Of a stretch of DNA of 64,000 bases, positions 44,700-56,800 are shown piece after piece. A program made the position numbers and the translations under genes. The stretch spans positions 139,791,429-139,855,428 of the forward strand of contig OY821519.1 in NCBI GenBank assembly GCA_963682025.1, written 5' to 3'. Each line of letters begins with the position of its first letter. Positions within the stretch are counted from its first letter, which is position 1. The DNA is from Cordilura impudica. Taxonomy: Eukaryota; Arthropoda; Insecta; Diptera; Scathophagidae. The notes below the pieces were generated by a model. That model was given only the letters and a program-made list of their open reading frames with translations. It had not been told where the DNA came from and ran no database searches.

Positions 44700-45866
44700 G
44701 TAATTTTTTGATATATTTAGTGGGCGTGGCACCTCCTATATAAAGTGAACTTTAAATATCATATATATTGAATACTGTGACAGAGAGAGCCTTGCAAATT
44801 TGTGTGATATCACCAAAAATGAGCGGAATCGGATAAGTGGGTGTGGCACACCCCATACAAAGTAATAATTCAATATTATATATCTCGAGTACTATGACAG
44901 AGACAGCTTTGAAACTATGTCCGAGGTCATCTATTTTTAATGTGAGTAGACGTACAAAAATGGACTGTACTGGACCAATGGCCGTGGCACCTCCCATTCA
45001 TATATGTCATATATCTGGAGTACTGTAATGGTGAGAGCATTGGGACCCTTTGCGTGAGCCCGTAAGTTATTCATGGTATTAGTCGAACAAATAATTTGCG
45101 TTATCGTAGCAGCGGGCGTGGCACCGCCTATACAAATTAATTATATATTTTATAACTGTTGTACCATAAAATTTAAATCCGTGACACTTTGTACGACTTC
45201 ATCAGATATTAATGTGAATAATCAGACAAAAAATTGGCGGGTGTGGTACCCCATACAAAGTAAATATTAAATGTCATATGTCTGGAGTATTGTGGTATTG
45301 AGAGCCTTGGAACTTTACGGAAGCCAATAAGTTATTCATATGATTAGTCGAACAAAAGTGGGCGAGCTCGGAGCTATGGGCGTGGCATCGCCCATAGTAC
45401 TGGAGTACTATAAAAGGGAAAGCCTTGACAATTTGTACGTGTCCATCAGATATTAATATGAGTAGTCAGATAAAAAAGAGGCGCGATGGGATTAGTGGGC
45501 GTGGAAAGCGGAAATCTTGAAACTTTGGGCGGAATCGCCAAAAGTCGCCAAAATCAAAAATAAAAAATCGCCAAGTCCGAAAATCGCGAATAACGAAAAT
45601 CGCCAAAAACAGAGATCTTCAAAATCAAAAAATGGTGAAATCAAAAATCCCTAAAATAAAAATTGCCAATGATATTCTAAATTCAAGGCCAAGCTTCTCA
45701 TGTTGCTTGCTTCAGAGTAGGAACGCCGAAAAATTTGATAATTGTTACACCGAATGAAAAACAAAAATATTTTATATCAGCAAGCATTGAAATAATAAAA
45801 AAAAATATTTTAATTGAACAACATAAACTTCGTAGGAAAAAGTAAATGAAATAGAACATGTCAGTA
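44700..45866 (+). mobile_element. Helitron-type repeat with diverged GGGCGTGGCA tandem units
   Basis: Six or so units of ~130-150 bp, each with GGGCGTGGCACC and CATACAAAGTAA-like blocks, span 44700-45530. The part from 45530 to 45866 (GTAGGAACGCCGAAAA, AACATGTCA) is the inverted relative of 35690-36040. Truncated at 45866 by a gypsy remnant. Confidence 0.65.
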
Positions 45867-46614
45867 AGACAGTATCATCCACAGGACAGTGGATTGATAG
45901 AATGTTGGCACAGAACTTTAAAGACTTCATTAACATGTCATGGTAGCGAAAATTGGGTGGGTACCTTACCTCTCATATTGCTCGGATTGAGATCTAAAGT
46001 TTTGCTTGAAACAAGGTCGTCTAAAGCAGAAATTGTTTGCGGTTCCAATATTACACTATCGGGAGAATTCTTTGAAAAACGTTCAACAAGATGATATTCA
46101 TCTGACTGGATCAATCAAAGGATCATGGCCATCGTAATCAATATATCTGTGGTCACAATCGATAACCGCCGATAAGTCGACTTAAGAATGATTTGAGTTA
46201 TGTATGCTATCATATTATACTAAAAACGCTTTATATCTACGTGAAATCGCCATTTTTCTAACACTATTTATTAAAAAAGTATTAATAAAAATATACTGAC
46301 CTAAGACGTAATGAATCCTCATTACATTTATATAAAAAGTTATTTTTCGCGAAAGCATGATTTTCGACTTAGGCGGTTAATGCTTGTAACGACAGATACT
46401 GAAAACTAGCAGCTTTGTGTTCGTAAGATGTGATGCAGTTAAGCGACCATTGCAACCTCCTCACAATGGGTCTTACGAAGTACTTACTAAATATGAAACA
46501 TTTTTCAAAATACTTATTAATCGAAAGAGAAAAGTAATATCGGTTGATAAACTGATGTCGTCGGTGGAGCCTAAAAGTCTTAAACTTCGCCTAGCTGAAA
46601 GGGTAGTAATGTAG
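45867..46614 (+). pseudogene. Ty3/gypsy integrase C-terminal remnant
   Basis: YHPQDSGLIECWHRTLK and NWVGTLPLILLGLRSK (45870-46000) are the integrase segment around the catalytic Glu, here in the degenerate form LIECWHR. After a ~320-bp broken stretch, FVRCDAVKRPLQPPHNGSYE and KVISVDKL (46417-46570) are the polyprotein end. A different gypsy lineage from the intact element. No LTRs recognised. Confidence 0.75.
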
Positions 46615-46859
46615 CTGCCTTATGAACTACTTTATTTATTAATACTTGTTTTTCTACTTTTATAAAATTATTTTAAATTTAGAAACTTTTCGATTGTAAA
46701 TGATCATTTCGATTAGTTAAACAAAATAATTTTGTTTTGGGGTATACAAACAATTAAATAATAAACATTTTTTATAAAAATTTTAATATTAAATTTCATT
46801 TGTTCCCAACAAACTTATAGATGAAAGCAAGTTTTGCGTGTAACAACTGGGTCTAAAAA

Positions 46860-47062
46860 TCAATTGAAATCACCACCCTAATCTCCCGATTTTAACCTAT
46901 TTGTGGGATTTGTTGGAGCGCAGAAAACGCCAGCATAAAATAACATCAAAAGAAATGTTTAAAAGCGTCATTTTGGATAAGTGGAGTCAAATAAGTGAAG
47001 AGGATACTTTAAGGTTGGTTATGTCGATGCCAAATGGACTCACAGAGGTCATCAAGCGCTAA
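46860..47062 (+). pseudogene. Tc1-like transposase C-terminal fragment
   Basis: SPDFNLFVGFVGAQKTPA (DNPIEHLW-like region, frameshifted) followed by KEMFKSVILDKWSQISEED and LRLVMSMPNGLTEVIKR, then a stop. This matches the last ~60 residues of Tc1-like transposases. N-terminal parts and inverted repeats are not seen. Confidence 0.7.
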
Positions 47063-47193
47063 CGATATCCTAGATGTTAAAAATTTAATCAGGATTTAAC
47101 GTAAATTTCCTTTTTTTGTATTAATATTTCAAATGTAACAATACTTATTCTTAAATAAATTTTAAAAAAAAACTAATATCAAATAAAAATAAT

Positions 47194-47550
47194 TTGTTGT
47201 GATATTAAGCTTCCTATGGTCGTCCTAAGCAGGAATAATTAAAACAAATATGCTGTAATTTTGTTTTCTGTCTGCGACGTTTCGACACTATGGTTGGTGT
47301 CCTCATCAGGCGTCTTAATAGTATTATTACACACTTAATCTAAATTTAAGTCTTAATAGTATTATTACACACTTAATCTAAATTTAATCTAAATCTAAAT
47401 TTAGATTAAGTGTGTAATAATACTATTAAGACGCCTGATGAGGACACCAACCATAGTGTCGAAACGTCGCAGACAGAAAACAAAATTACAGCATATTTGT
47501 TTTAATTATTCCTGCTTAGGACGACCATAGGAAGCTTAATATCACAACAA
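47194..47550. repeat. Perfect 155-bp inverted repeat
   Basis: 47194-47348 and 47396-47550 are exact reverse complements (no mismatch found). The 47-bp spacer repeats GTCTTAATAGTATTATTACA from the left arm. Each arm carries a hammerhead-like motif (see separate entry). Confidence 0.93.
47434..47469 (+). ncRNA. Hammerhead-ribozyme-like motif (right arm)
   Basis: CCTGATGAG, then GACAC/GTGTC hairpin around CAACCATA, then GAAACGTCG. Inverted copy at 47275-47310 in the left arm. The CTGATGAG...GAAAC core with a stem-loop is the hammerhead signature and recalls motifs reported in Penelope-like elements. Stem II starts one base late and stem III is unclear, so activity is doubtful. Confidence 0.4.
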
Positions 47551-48437
47551 GTAATTACAATCACTGGTCATTAGGAACATATCAAAAAAAAAAAATAATT
47601 ACTTTTTCCTTTTTTATTTCGTAGCATGGCAGTTTAATTTTTGGTGAACGGATACTTTTTCTAGCAAGTGTATATGTATGCATATTAGGGTGACAGCGGT
47701 TTGTATGAAAAAAAAATTTGGTCGAATTTTGAGGTGTGCGGGTCGGATTATTGTGACACTGGATCTAAAACTTTAGTCCGCAAAGTTTGAGCCAAATCGG
47801 ACAATGCTTTCTGGACGCGCATTCAGTTCAAAGCTCAAATATGCATTTAAGTATATGTAAAAATTATCAGAAATATAATTTATCACAAAAATTTTGATAT
47901 TAATAATTGCGCTTCAATTAAATTGATTATTAAACTATAATCTAGAGTAAATTATCTTTCTAATAAGACAACAAATCTATTATCGGCAGCAAAACAGCCA
48001 AGTTATATCAAGTTCCCCAGGCAATAAATGCGCTGCAGACCACTTGATTAAGAAAATCGAGCTCACATTTTTAAAGACATTGAAATAATTTACAACAACA
48101 ATCTTTTTGCATTCTCCCGATCCAAAAGTGATCTTATGTAAAGTATTTCGTATCTCGTTTTTTTTTATGCCGTTCTAAATTAATGTCAAAAAGCACGTAT
48201 TTTTTAACGCTATTTCAAAACGTAATGAAAATCTATGAGTCCAAAATTTGTTTGCAACTGCATTTCAATTCAGAAATTATTTAATTTAAGGAGATATAAT
48301 CAAAAAAAAACTTATGCACATTTTCCAAACGAGTATATGAGACCACGTCGAACATATCTCAAAATAAGCTGTTTTTCCAAACTCATTTTCAATGAAGTTT
48401 ATTCATATGTGAAAATAAGTTGTTTTTACATATTCAC
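47551..48437. other. No recognised gene
   Basis: AT-rich. A GGGTGACAGCGGTTTGTATG block at ~47687 looks like a dispersed-repeat end, not confirmed by a second copy here. Confidence 0.35.
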
Positions 48438-49394
48438 CCCTGTTCTTGAAACCACTATCACAAAAAAAAAACTCGTAAATTAAAAAATTCTTAATATTAT
48501 TTTTTCTCGTTTTAATTCACATAGAAAAGGCTTTGTGAAATCAAAACAAATGCCCTTTTTTTCTACTAAGCAGGTCTTAGGAGATAAAAAAACTAATTGA
48601 TATTTAAACTCTATCATGTTTTTTATTGAACCTTGTCATTATTTTGAAAAATTAGACATTAATTTTATGAAAAATAAACGATTTTAAAAAACGTCTTAAT
48701 TTTGCGTTGATTTAAAAAAAAACTCGTAATCAGTGGTCGATGTTAATAAAACACACTTTTGGAGATGATGTTGTTCTATAACTATAATAAAAACCTTTTA
48801 TTTACACAATCTATTTTCCATCATAATTTTTTCAATTATAACATTGATTCTTTATGGACTAATTATTACGAATAAAGGAATTTAAAATAATATTTCACTC
48901 AAATCACATATTTTTATACATTTTTTGCATATGATTGCCACAACTTTGTTTATGTTCGAAACAGTAGTGATGCCAGTCAAATCCAATTTATTTGAATTTC
49001 GAATTTTCTTTGGTGATGCCTAACTTATTTCAAAAAGAGAAGTCATTCTTAATTGAATGAAATTAAAGAACAAAAACAATTAAATGAACAAGTAAAATGT
49101 TATTTTAAAAGAAAATATTTTTTTTTACTTTCTTTATAATCTTAAGGAAAAACATGCAAAAATTACTGAAGCTTTTTTTGTGAGAGTGACTAAAGAACCA
49201 TCTGGCACCTCGGTTTCTAGATAACATATGGTTCTGAAGCTACACCATATGTTTCATGTCATTTGACAACAAAAAATATGATTTCGAAAAATACTTCGAA
49301 AATGTAAAATTTGTGTTTTCAAGAAACCCAAAATTTCCATTTCATGTTATTTCAAATTCATTCTTATTCAAATAACAACGTTTCAAGAACAGGG
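48438..49394. repeat. Candidate MITE with CCCTGTTCTTGAAAC ends
   Basis: CCCTGTTCTTGAAAC at ~48438 and its inverse GTTTCAAGAACAGGG at ~49380 are exact. The intervening ~940 bp lack coding. No target duplication found. Confidence 0.4.
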
Positions 49395-49885
49395 CTGATT
49401 ACCTTTAATGTAGTTCCATGAACTATAAGAAAAGGAAGCAGCACAAATCAGTTTTATTAATATGAAATTGAAATTAATACAAATCAATTAGCAATAAGAA
49501 ACCTAAATATGAGTATCATTCAGAGATGGGATAAACAAAACAAAAACTTCAAATCTTAATAAGTTTAATTAATGTACATAGTATCATTAATGCATAAACT
49601 AAAATATTTAATGTTTAATCATATTCATTTACTTCATCATCACTAAAGTCAGGATGTATGTATATCTGGCATTTCATCGGTGGCAAGATTTTCATAGAAT
49701 GAATGGAAATATGGACCAATGAACGGAAGAAGAGCAATAAGATCATTTTTCTTTTTTACGGGAATCCTAATATCTGTTAGATTAGGAATTTCATTCAATT
49801 TTCCAGTACTCATACCTCATTTGCTACTTTAAAACTTTCATCTTGATCTTAAGAGTTTTTGAAATGTATGTTTCCAAAATCCGAA

Positions 49886-51566
49886 TTAGCACATCGTAAC
49901 CACTTTGCGTGTTTCCAAGTAAAATTTTCTAAGTTTGAGTCCCTTTTTCTCCATAAAAACTTGGTCGAAGTCGTCAGAATTCATTTCAACTACTGTGAAT
50001 TTCTTTCTTACACCAATACTTCTAACGAAATTATACCAATCGTGGAGGCGATGTATTTTGACATTGGTTTTTTCTTTTTCGTTCAATCAATGCGTGATCC
50101 ACATCACACTCCGTATGGGTGTGACCTACAATTAAAAATTTATGATCAATGGTTTCGATTGTAATGCTATTTTGGAGAAATATCATGAATTTTTGTTTCG
50201 TCCCACACAAGAATCGCTATTTTCCTCCTCTAAGAGTTGTAAATGTTTCAGCAAGAACGATGCAATTTCATTGCCTCCTCTTTTTGCTAATGCTTCGTGC
50301 CACATGGAACAACATGGATTATAGGTTTCACCATCGTGTACCGTTAAATTAAATGTCCATAATTGTCTTTTATAAAAACTTATTGATGTCTGTAGTAGTG
50401 GAGTGGGCAAGCACTGCTGAAGGTCAAATGATTACATTAGTTTTGGACACATTTGTGTCTTGTTCTTTAGCTTTATAATTTAAGTCAGCTCTAAGATAAT
50501 GATCTTCACGTTGTTTGGTGAGATTTTCTGCTTCAATGGGATTCACTTTCTTAGCAATGCCAATTCGAGATTTCAATTCATCGCATTTACTGCAGGTACT
50601 CGTATCAACTTGCGGTTTTTTGAACTTGATATTCATTGCTGTGGAAAATATAAATTATTACTTTAGCTGTGTTAAAAAATTATAGAATTTATTATACTCT
50701 TGAACACATTCGAGTAAGTTTTAAGACTGACGGGATTTCCTTCAGCTTGTTCGCAATAAAGCCTATTCATGGATGAAAGTGTGGGGTCCGATTGTAGGTA
50801 TTTGCAAGAAGTGCCGCGCCTACTATAGTGACTATCTTAAGCAGGAAAAGTGTTTATATGTTCCCTTATTTAATTGAGTTCTATTGACGGTAATTTATTT
50901 GGCGGAGAAGATAATCCGCGATGGTCGGAGAATTGTAAGTACGGATGTTCTAATTTTTTCTTTACAACGTTTTTAATAAAGCCATCCGTCTCGTCAAAAC
51001 AGTGCTGGAAGCATTTTTGCAAACGCTTATTCTTTTAGCGTCTGAATTTATATAATAACGCAAGTGATATTTTTGGTTACGGATTTTAGGCTTTGACTCT
51101 TGAATAACTTATATAAGTCATCCAATGAAAAGAATGCGTTGTTTGTAGGAACCCACTGCCCACTAATTATCAAACAGTTCTTTTTGCGTGGTAAGTGTAA
51201 TGTTGTCTTTACATTTCATGCGACAATTTCTGCTGAGTGGCACCAACTTCTTTCCTTGTACAACAATACCTTTCCGAATTACGTATTTTGAATTTCTTTT
51301 TTCGTATTGCAACTGCGTGGCGGGGTCTGTGAAATTGAATGACTTTCAACTGACGTTTCCTCAGGTTCAACGTTACACTCATTTAATGACAAACTAAAGT
51401 CTGGGTCAAGCACTGAATCGGCACTATTGAAATCTTCGCAATGATTCGATGTGTCCAAAATTTCTCGTGGGAATCCTTCACTTCCTTGCGCTTCGTCTTC
51501 ATTCATTACTTTATTATTAAAATAACAAAAAAGGAAGGACTTAGATGTGTTTTGGTGTAATACCAA
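49886..51566 (-). pseudogene. Decayed orphan transposon gene
   Basis: Minus-strand pieces: 51566-51279 acidic N-terminal region; broken middle with WVPTNNAFFSLDDLYKLF near 51160-51100; 50636-50424 VDTSTCSKCDELKSRI; 50410-50183 [39 protein letters not shown] and DSCVGRNKN; 50086-49886 LHDWYNFVRSIG. The order (TCxx[19 protein letters not shown].xEI, DSCxGxNKN) is one I know from uncharacterised multi-copy arthropod proteins that look like transposases. Family name not assigned. Stops and frameshifts throughout. Confidence 0.65.
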
Positions 51567-52582
51567 AAGAAAATTTTTATTTTATTTAAAATAGTTTATT
51601 TCCAACAATGTGTAGGTTTCAGAGAAAATTTTAGAGTAGAATGAAAAATTTTTGGAAAACAAAACAGATATAATAAGTTCAAGTATTTTTGTATCCAGTA
51701 GAAATATTAAAGGATTGAGAACGCTTTCACTGCCTGTCACACCCTGAATTATTACTTATCTATTAATAGTTTCTCAAACCTGCAGCTTAAATGCAACTAG
51801 TAACGGTACTTACCCATATGGTTGCATGGAAAAACTGCTTATCTTAAATATGAATTAATAAAGCAGTGCAAGTCTTTTGGAAAAACGACTTATCTACAAA
51901 TAATAAACTTGGGAGTGAATTGGATGAAAACAACTTTTTTGATTTGGTAAAACAACGTATGTTATGTTAGGCTTTTTTCCCTTAGCACAATTTGATATAA
52001 AGCAAATCGTTAATAAACTTAAGTTATTATTCCAATTGAAATTGTACGCCTAATTGAAATAAGTAAAAATTCCCTGGGCTATAACTTTTTGAAAAATTGT
52101 ACAAAATAAACCAAATTTTGCATGGGGCTACTTTTCAATACGGAAATTAGCGTAGTGCTCTTATCCCAATTTTTACTTAAGTCGACTTAAGCACTTTTTC
52201 CTTTTCACCACAGAAATAATAAAATTTCTTAAAATGTGTAGACATTTATTTATTTTGTATTTAATCTGTTCCTAAAATATTCTGTGAATTAAGATTTGGC
52301 CGCTAAAAGATATACGAGATCGTTAGCTTTATCTTTTATATTATATATTCGTAGTGGATGGCTTTCCTTCGTATGTCCGTTGTTACTAAGCAAATAGCTT
52401 GTTATATGCAACCTACTTAAGTAACAAAGTAATTTGGATAAAGTTGTTTCTGTTCAGACTTGGGCTTAAATTAAACTTAGCCAGCAAGCACTTGCCATTC
52501 TAACCTACTTATGTTCAGTAAATGATAATTTTCCATGTTTCCCAATGACCTGACTCAATAACCTGATACCCTGGAATTTCCC
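51567..52582. other. No recognised gene
   Basis: AT-rich, no domain or shared repeat seen. Confidence 0.4.
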
Positions 52583-52616
52583 TGGTCTAGACCGACTATA
52601 ATTTACTTACTTGTTT
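52583..52616 (+). repeat. Family 1 Helentron 3'-end stub
   Basis: GGTCTAGACCGACTATAA then TTACTTACTTGTTTT: only the palindrome half and terminus of the repeat remain. Confidence 0.7.
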
Positions 52617-52696
52617 TTAGTTGATTTTTTACATGGATTTATTAGTAAAAATTATTTATTTAGGTTTTAGCCTGAAAATGCCAAACTGTACTATTA

Positions 52697-53004
52697 CTAC
52701 ACCCTGGCTTGGAATTTTTCACCCTGCAGACAATGTCCCCGATAAAGTTCCACAGTGATATCAACACAGAAGTCATGGATTTTTTTATCTGCTTTCATAT
52801 AACAAGGTTCTTGCATCCACGTACTAAACGTATTTAAACCAATTAGTCGATAATTAAACGAATATGCATACTTGAAATAAGTGGTAGCAAACAACATTCT
52901 AAGGACCTGGTCGTGTGCATATGGTGAAGGTTGTAAATCTAAATATTTTCGAATAACTTTTAGATTATGAGTATTCACCAATTTCTTATTAAATATTTGT
53001 TTAA
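52697..53004 (-). CDS. Unrecognised open frame (possible exon)
   Basis: Open on the minus strand from a TAG just above 53004 to TAG at 52697, ~100 codons without an early ATG. Reads KVIRKYLDLQPSPYAHDQ, YFKYAYSFNYRLIGLN and FSTWMQEPCYMKADKKIHDF. Balanced composition (Trp, Cys, Pro, His present) sets it apart from the AT-driven frames nearby. Could be an exon of a host gene or a piece of an old mobile or viral gene. I do not recognise it. Confidence 0.35.
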
Positions 53005-53849
53005 GCTATACAAACTTTTCTTATTATAAAAATCGCATGATAAAGGATTTTTTTTGGAAAATCCTGGAATTTCTCGTTTCACTTTTTTGACTCTAACAAA
53101 CTTCCTAGTTTATCATGCACAAAATTAAATTCAAAGTTAACTGATTAAATGATGATTTACAATGAATGATGTTGTTTGATCAACTTTGGAGGTTGAAGGC
53201 CGGTGCGAATCTTAATTACGTGGTATAGCAGAACTCAAAAATAACTACAAAGTTATGTATTCTTGTTTACGTTTTTTCAGTATTTTAACTCTTATTGTTT
53301 CTTGATCGTCTAGTATAGAGAAGGAAGCAGAAGCACTAAATTCTGGACCTACACACCTTCAAGTCTCAGTTATATTTTATATATAATGGTTAATAACGTC
53401 TGACGACATGAAGTCATAGCCGTGGGTACGTTCGTAAATGCAGTAGTTATGCATCACTGCATCATAATAAAAGTAAAACGTTCAAAAAAGCATCACTTTT
53501 CAACACTGATTTCCGTCAAAAGTTTTTTTTATGCAAACAATTGACAGTGCTGCCGCAAATTTTTGCAACTATGGCATCATATAAATTACTGATGCAATAG
53601 AGCGCGAAGTTAAAAAAAATTAAACATTGGAAGAGTAATTAGTGCATTATATAAAAATTGTTAATACAAATTTAAATAATATCGTTTTATTATTTCAAAG
53701 TAATTTTGTATTTTAGGAATCCGCCTTCTTTTTCATTTTAATTGATTTCTAATAACCAAAGTTCGTGTCATCTTTCTTTTAATTCTGTTTTTATTATAAG
53801 TTTAAAAAAGTTGTCATTTTTAGAATCAATAAAAAGCAATAAAAAGAAC
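53005..53849. other. No recognised gene
   Basis: AT-rich; ends where the LINE homology starts. Confidence 0.4.
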
Positions 53850-54017
53850 CAACATTCAATAACCATTAAAGAACTTATAAAGAAAAAGAGGAATCTCAGA
53901 AGACAATGGCAATTATACCGCTCTCCAACCTTGAAAAGCCAACTAAATCATTGTCAAAGAGCCCTTCACAATGCTCTATTAGAAAACCAACAGTCAGCTC
54001 TCAAGATATATCTAGAA

Positions 54018-56800
54018 CAGTGGTTCTTAACCTTTTCGAGCTCACGGAGCACTTCTAATTACATGAAACCTTCACGGAGCACCTTACCAAATAACATTGA
54101 TTCTAGTAATTTGTATTTTATTTTTTTATTTATTCAACTCAAATAACTACAATATACAAAAAATAAAATATATTCAATATATTTAACAAAACTAAATTGT
54201 TACAAATTCAAAATGACTTAAAATATAATACAAATTCAATGGGATATTTGAGCCTGGTGAGTTTTACATATTTCGCCAATGTTGGGTCTAATAAAAGATA
54301 TTGCTACCCTCATTTCCTCTTCTAAATCGAGAAGTCTTTCTCGTTTTTTAGTTTTTATATTTGTTAATGTTGAGAATCCAAGTTCGCAGAGATATGATGT
54401 AGCAAATTGTAATAATATTGCGATTGCCTTCTTAGATAAAGATGGGTATTCATCTTGGACGGAAATCCAAAAATGTTCATTAGACAATTTTGTGAACTCC
54501 ATCTTCAGAGATCGATCTGTAGACAAGGAAATAATTTCTTCTTCTTCTTGTAAAGACAGTTCCAAATTAGAAAATTCAAATGTCCCAAACGGATTTCGTA
54601 TCCAGTCATAGGATTCTAATTTAAGGGATGGGAAGTAACATTCGATTTTTTCTTCCAATATTGTTAGATGTTCTATTACGGCAGGAATAATATCTGCGAC
54701 ATTTTTAGTTTGAATTGAAGGAAACATATCAAGCGTATTGTTTTTTATTATTCGATTTTTCCAATGCAATATTTTTTTATTGAATCCCAGTATTTTATCC
54801 GTGGCTGTTAAAATATTCTCATTTTTACCTTGAATACTTGTATTAACTGAATTTAAGTATTTAAAAATATCAGCTAAATATGCCAATTTAGCACACCAAA
54901 TATCATTTTCAAAATTTTTTGCAAATTTATCCACAGCGGCATTTCGGAAATAACACAACAATTCATCTTTGAGCTCTAATAAACGACATAGGACTTTGCC
55001 GCGAGACAACCATCTTATTTCAGTGTGCAATAGCAAACTTTCATACTTAGCATCCATAGATATACAAAGCTGTTTAAAAATGCGTTCCTGCAGAGGCCTT
55101 GATTTAATATAATTTACTATTTGTACCACTTCATCCAAAACATATTTTAAAGTGTTTGGCAATGTTTTTGAAACTAAAACTTCCCGATGTAAAAAACAGT
55201 GTGTAGATATGATATTTGGATTATTTTCCTTCACAAGTGTAACACATCCTTTAATAGATCCTGCCATTGATGGACATCCATCTGTACAAATTCCAACGCA
55301 GAAATCCCAGGATATTTGGTATTTTTCTAAATATGTAGTAATACAATTTAAGATATCTTTTCCTTTTGTATGTCCTGTAAGCTCTCTGCAGCAAAGAAAT
55401 TGATTAACTATTTCATTTTCATCAATGAACCGAACGAATGCAAGTAATTGAGCTTTACTGCTAATATCAACAGATTCGTCTATTTGCAAAGCAAAAAATT
55501 TCTTTGAAAGCTTATTATTAACCGTTTCCTCGATATCAAGTGACATGTCTTTTATTCTTTTTTTTATTGTATCATTAGATAGGGGAATTTTCATAATCTC
55601 ATTTATTGCATCCTCTCCAAACATGATTTTGACTATTTCACAACATGACGGTAAAATTAGACTTTCTGCTATAGTATGTGGTTTTAGTTTCAATGCAATT
55701 AACTCGGCTACCTTGTATGATGCAATTTGCGCCTTATCAGATATTGTCATAGCACATTTAAATTGTTTTGCTTGCTTATCTTGCATGCCCAATAACCTTT
55801 TAAAGTAATCCTTATTTTTTGAAACAAGATTAGCATGGGTAGTAGTAAGGTGTCGGTTTAATTTAGCCGGAAACATAGCACTATTGGACAGTTCTACACC
55901 GCATACAACACATTTAGGAATTGGACACTGCTTTTCACCGGTCCATGTAAATCCCAAACTGATGTATTCGTCAGAATACTGTCTATAAGTCTTCCTTATT
56001 TTATTACATGTTGACACATCTTCTGTATTACCACTATTAATACTACTCCGACTTGTACTTGGTCCATCATTAATATTTTTCTCAGAATTACATTTTCGTT
56101 TCAAGAACTTGTCCATGGCTAAATAAATTGGGAATAAGAATAAGTACATACATATATATATATATACGCGTAAATAGAGGTATTTTTCGAAAGTGTTTAA
56201 TGCAGAATAAGAAAATTAAGTTTATGAAAACATAGGAGATCGATATTAAGTTTATTTAAATAAATAAATACAATAAATATGTATGTACACATATTTATTT
56301 AATTTTTTATTTTAAATTTATGTTAATTTACAATTATAACGTAATATACTTACTGAAATAAATTTTTTCACTTTTTTGGCACAAATTTAATCAAATAATT
56401 ATTGAAAACACATTGGTTTACGTCCAACACAACACTAAAATATTTCATATTATTTGATCAGAATTTTTTTGTGCAGCCTACTTGATTTAAATTTTTGTTT
56501 ATAACTAAGTACTACTGCATGTACTTTGTATATTTGAAATGCGGCCTGCTCGATTTAAATTTTTGTTTGAACTAAGTACATACCGCATATATGTACATAT
56601 ATTTGAAATGCAGCCTGCTTGATTTAAATTTTTGTTCATAACTAAGTACATACCGCATATACATATATTTGAAAGTTTGTTCTAATAAATTTATATGTAT
56701 ATTTTTTTATACTATATGAGTTTAGCTTTCGTTTCGCGGAGCACCTGCGACAATCTTGCGGAGCACTAGTGCTCCGCGGAGCACCGGTTAAGAATCACAG
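54018..56800 (-). mobile_element. Complete hAT transposon, 2783 bp
   Basis: Ends CAGTGGTTCTTAACC and, inverted, CTGTGATTCTTAACC. 8-bp target duplication ATCTAGAA at 54010-54017 and 56801-56808. Subterminal CGGAGCAC/GTGCTCCG repeats at both ends. Inserted in the LINE at 53850-59480, which confirms the limits. One intact transposase gene inside. Confidence 0.96.
54236..56116 (-). CDS. hAT transposase, ZBED5/Buster-like
   Basis: 626 aa from the second ATG (MDKFLKRKCNSE), preferred because family proteins start this way; an upstream ATG at 56149 would add 11 residues. BED-type zinc finger CVVC...HLTTTH at ~69-94. RNase H-like fold with LQIDESVD (Asp ~213), CTDGCPSM (Asp ~279) and THCFLHRE (~315). 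C-terminal hAT dimerisation block with ATSYLCELGFSTL, carrying the likely catalytic Glu (~578). No stop or frameshift in ~1.9 kb and full TIRs nearby, so it may be active. It would bind its own ends and catalyse cut-and-paste transposition. Most similar in layout to ZBED5/FAM200-like proteins. Confidence 0.93.
   Translation of the reverse strand: MDKFLKRKCNSEKNINDGPSTSRSSINSGNTEDVSTCNKIRKTYRQYSDEYISLGFTWTGEKQCPIPKCVVCGVELSNSAMFPAKLNRHLTTTHANLVSKNKDYFKRLLGMQDKQAKQFKCAMTISDKAQIASYKVAELIALKLKPHTIAESLILPSCCEIVKIMFGEDAINEIMKIPLSNDTIKKRIKDMSLDIEETVNNKLSKKFFALQIDESVDISSKAQLLAFVRFIDENEIVNQFLCCRELTGHTKGKDILNCITTYLEKYQISWDFCVGICTDGCPSMAGSIKGCVTLVKENNPNIISTHCFLHREVLVSKTLPNTLKYVLDEVVQIVNYIKSRPLQERIFKQLCISMDAKYESLLLHTEIRWLSRGKVLCRLLELKDELLCYFRNAAVDKFAKNFENDIWCAKLAYLADIFKYLNSVNTSIQGKNENILTATDKILGFNKKILHWKNRIIKNNTLDMFPSIQTKNVADIIPAVIEHLTILEEKIECYFPSLKLESYDWIRNPFGTFEFSNLELSLQEEEEIISLSTDRSLKMEFTKLSNEHFWISVQDEYPSLSKKAIAILLQFATSYLCELGFSTLTNIKTKKRERLLDLEEEMRVAISFIRPNIGEICKTHQAQISH

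Noticed and set aside
47194..47550. CRISPR-like or tRNA-like structure
   Set aside because: It is a simple inverted repeat with one short tandem unit; no spacer array or tRNA fold.
54279..55808. Plus-strand open frames opposite the hAT gene
   Set aside because: Antisense shadows of the transposase.
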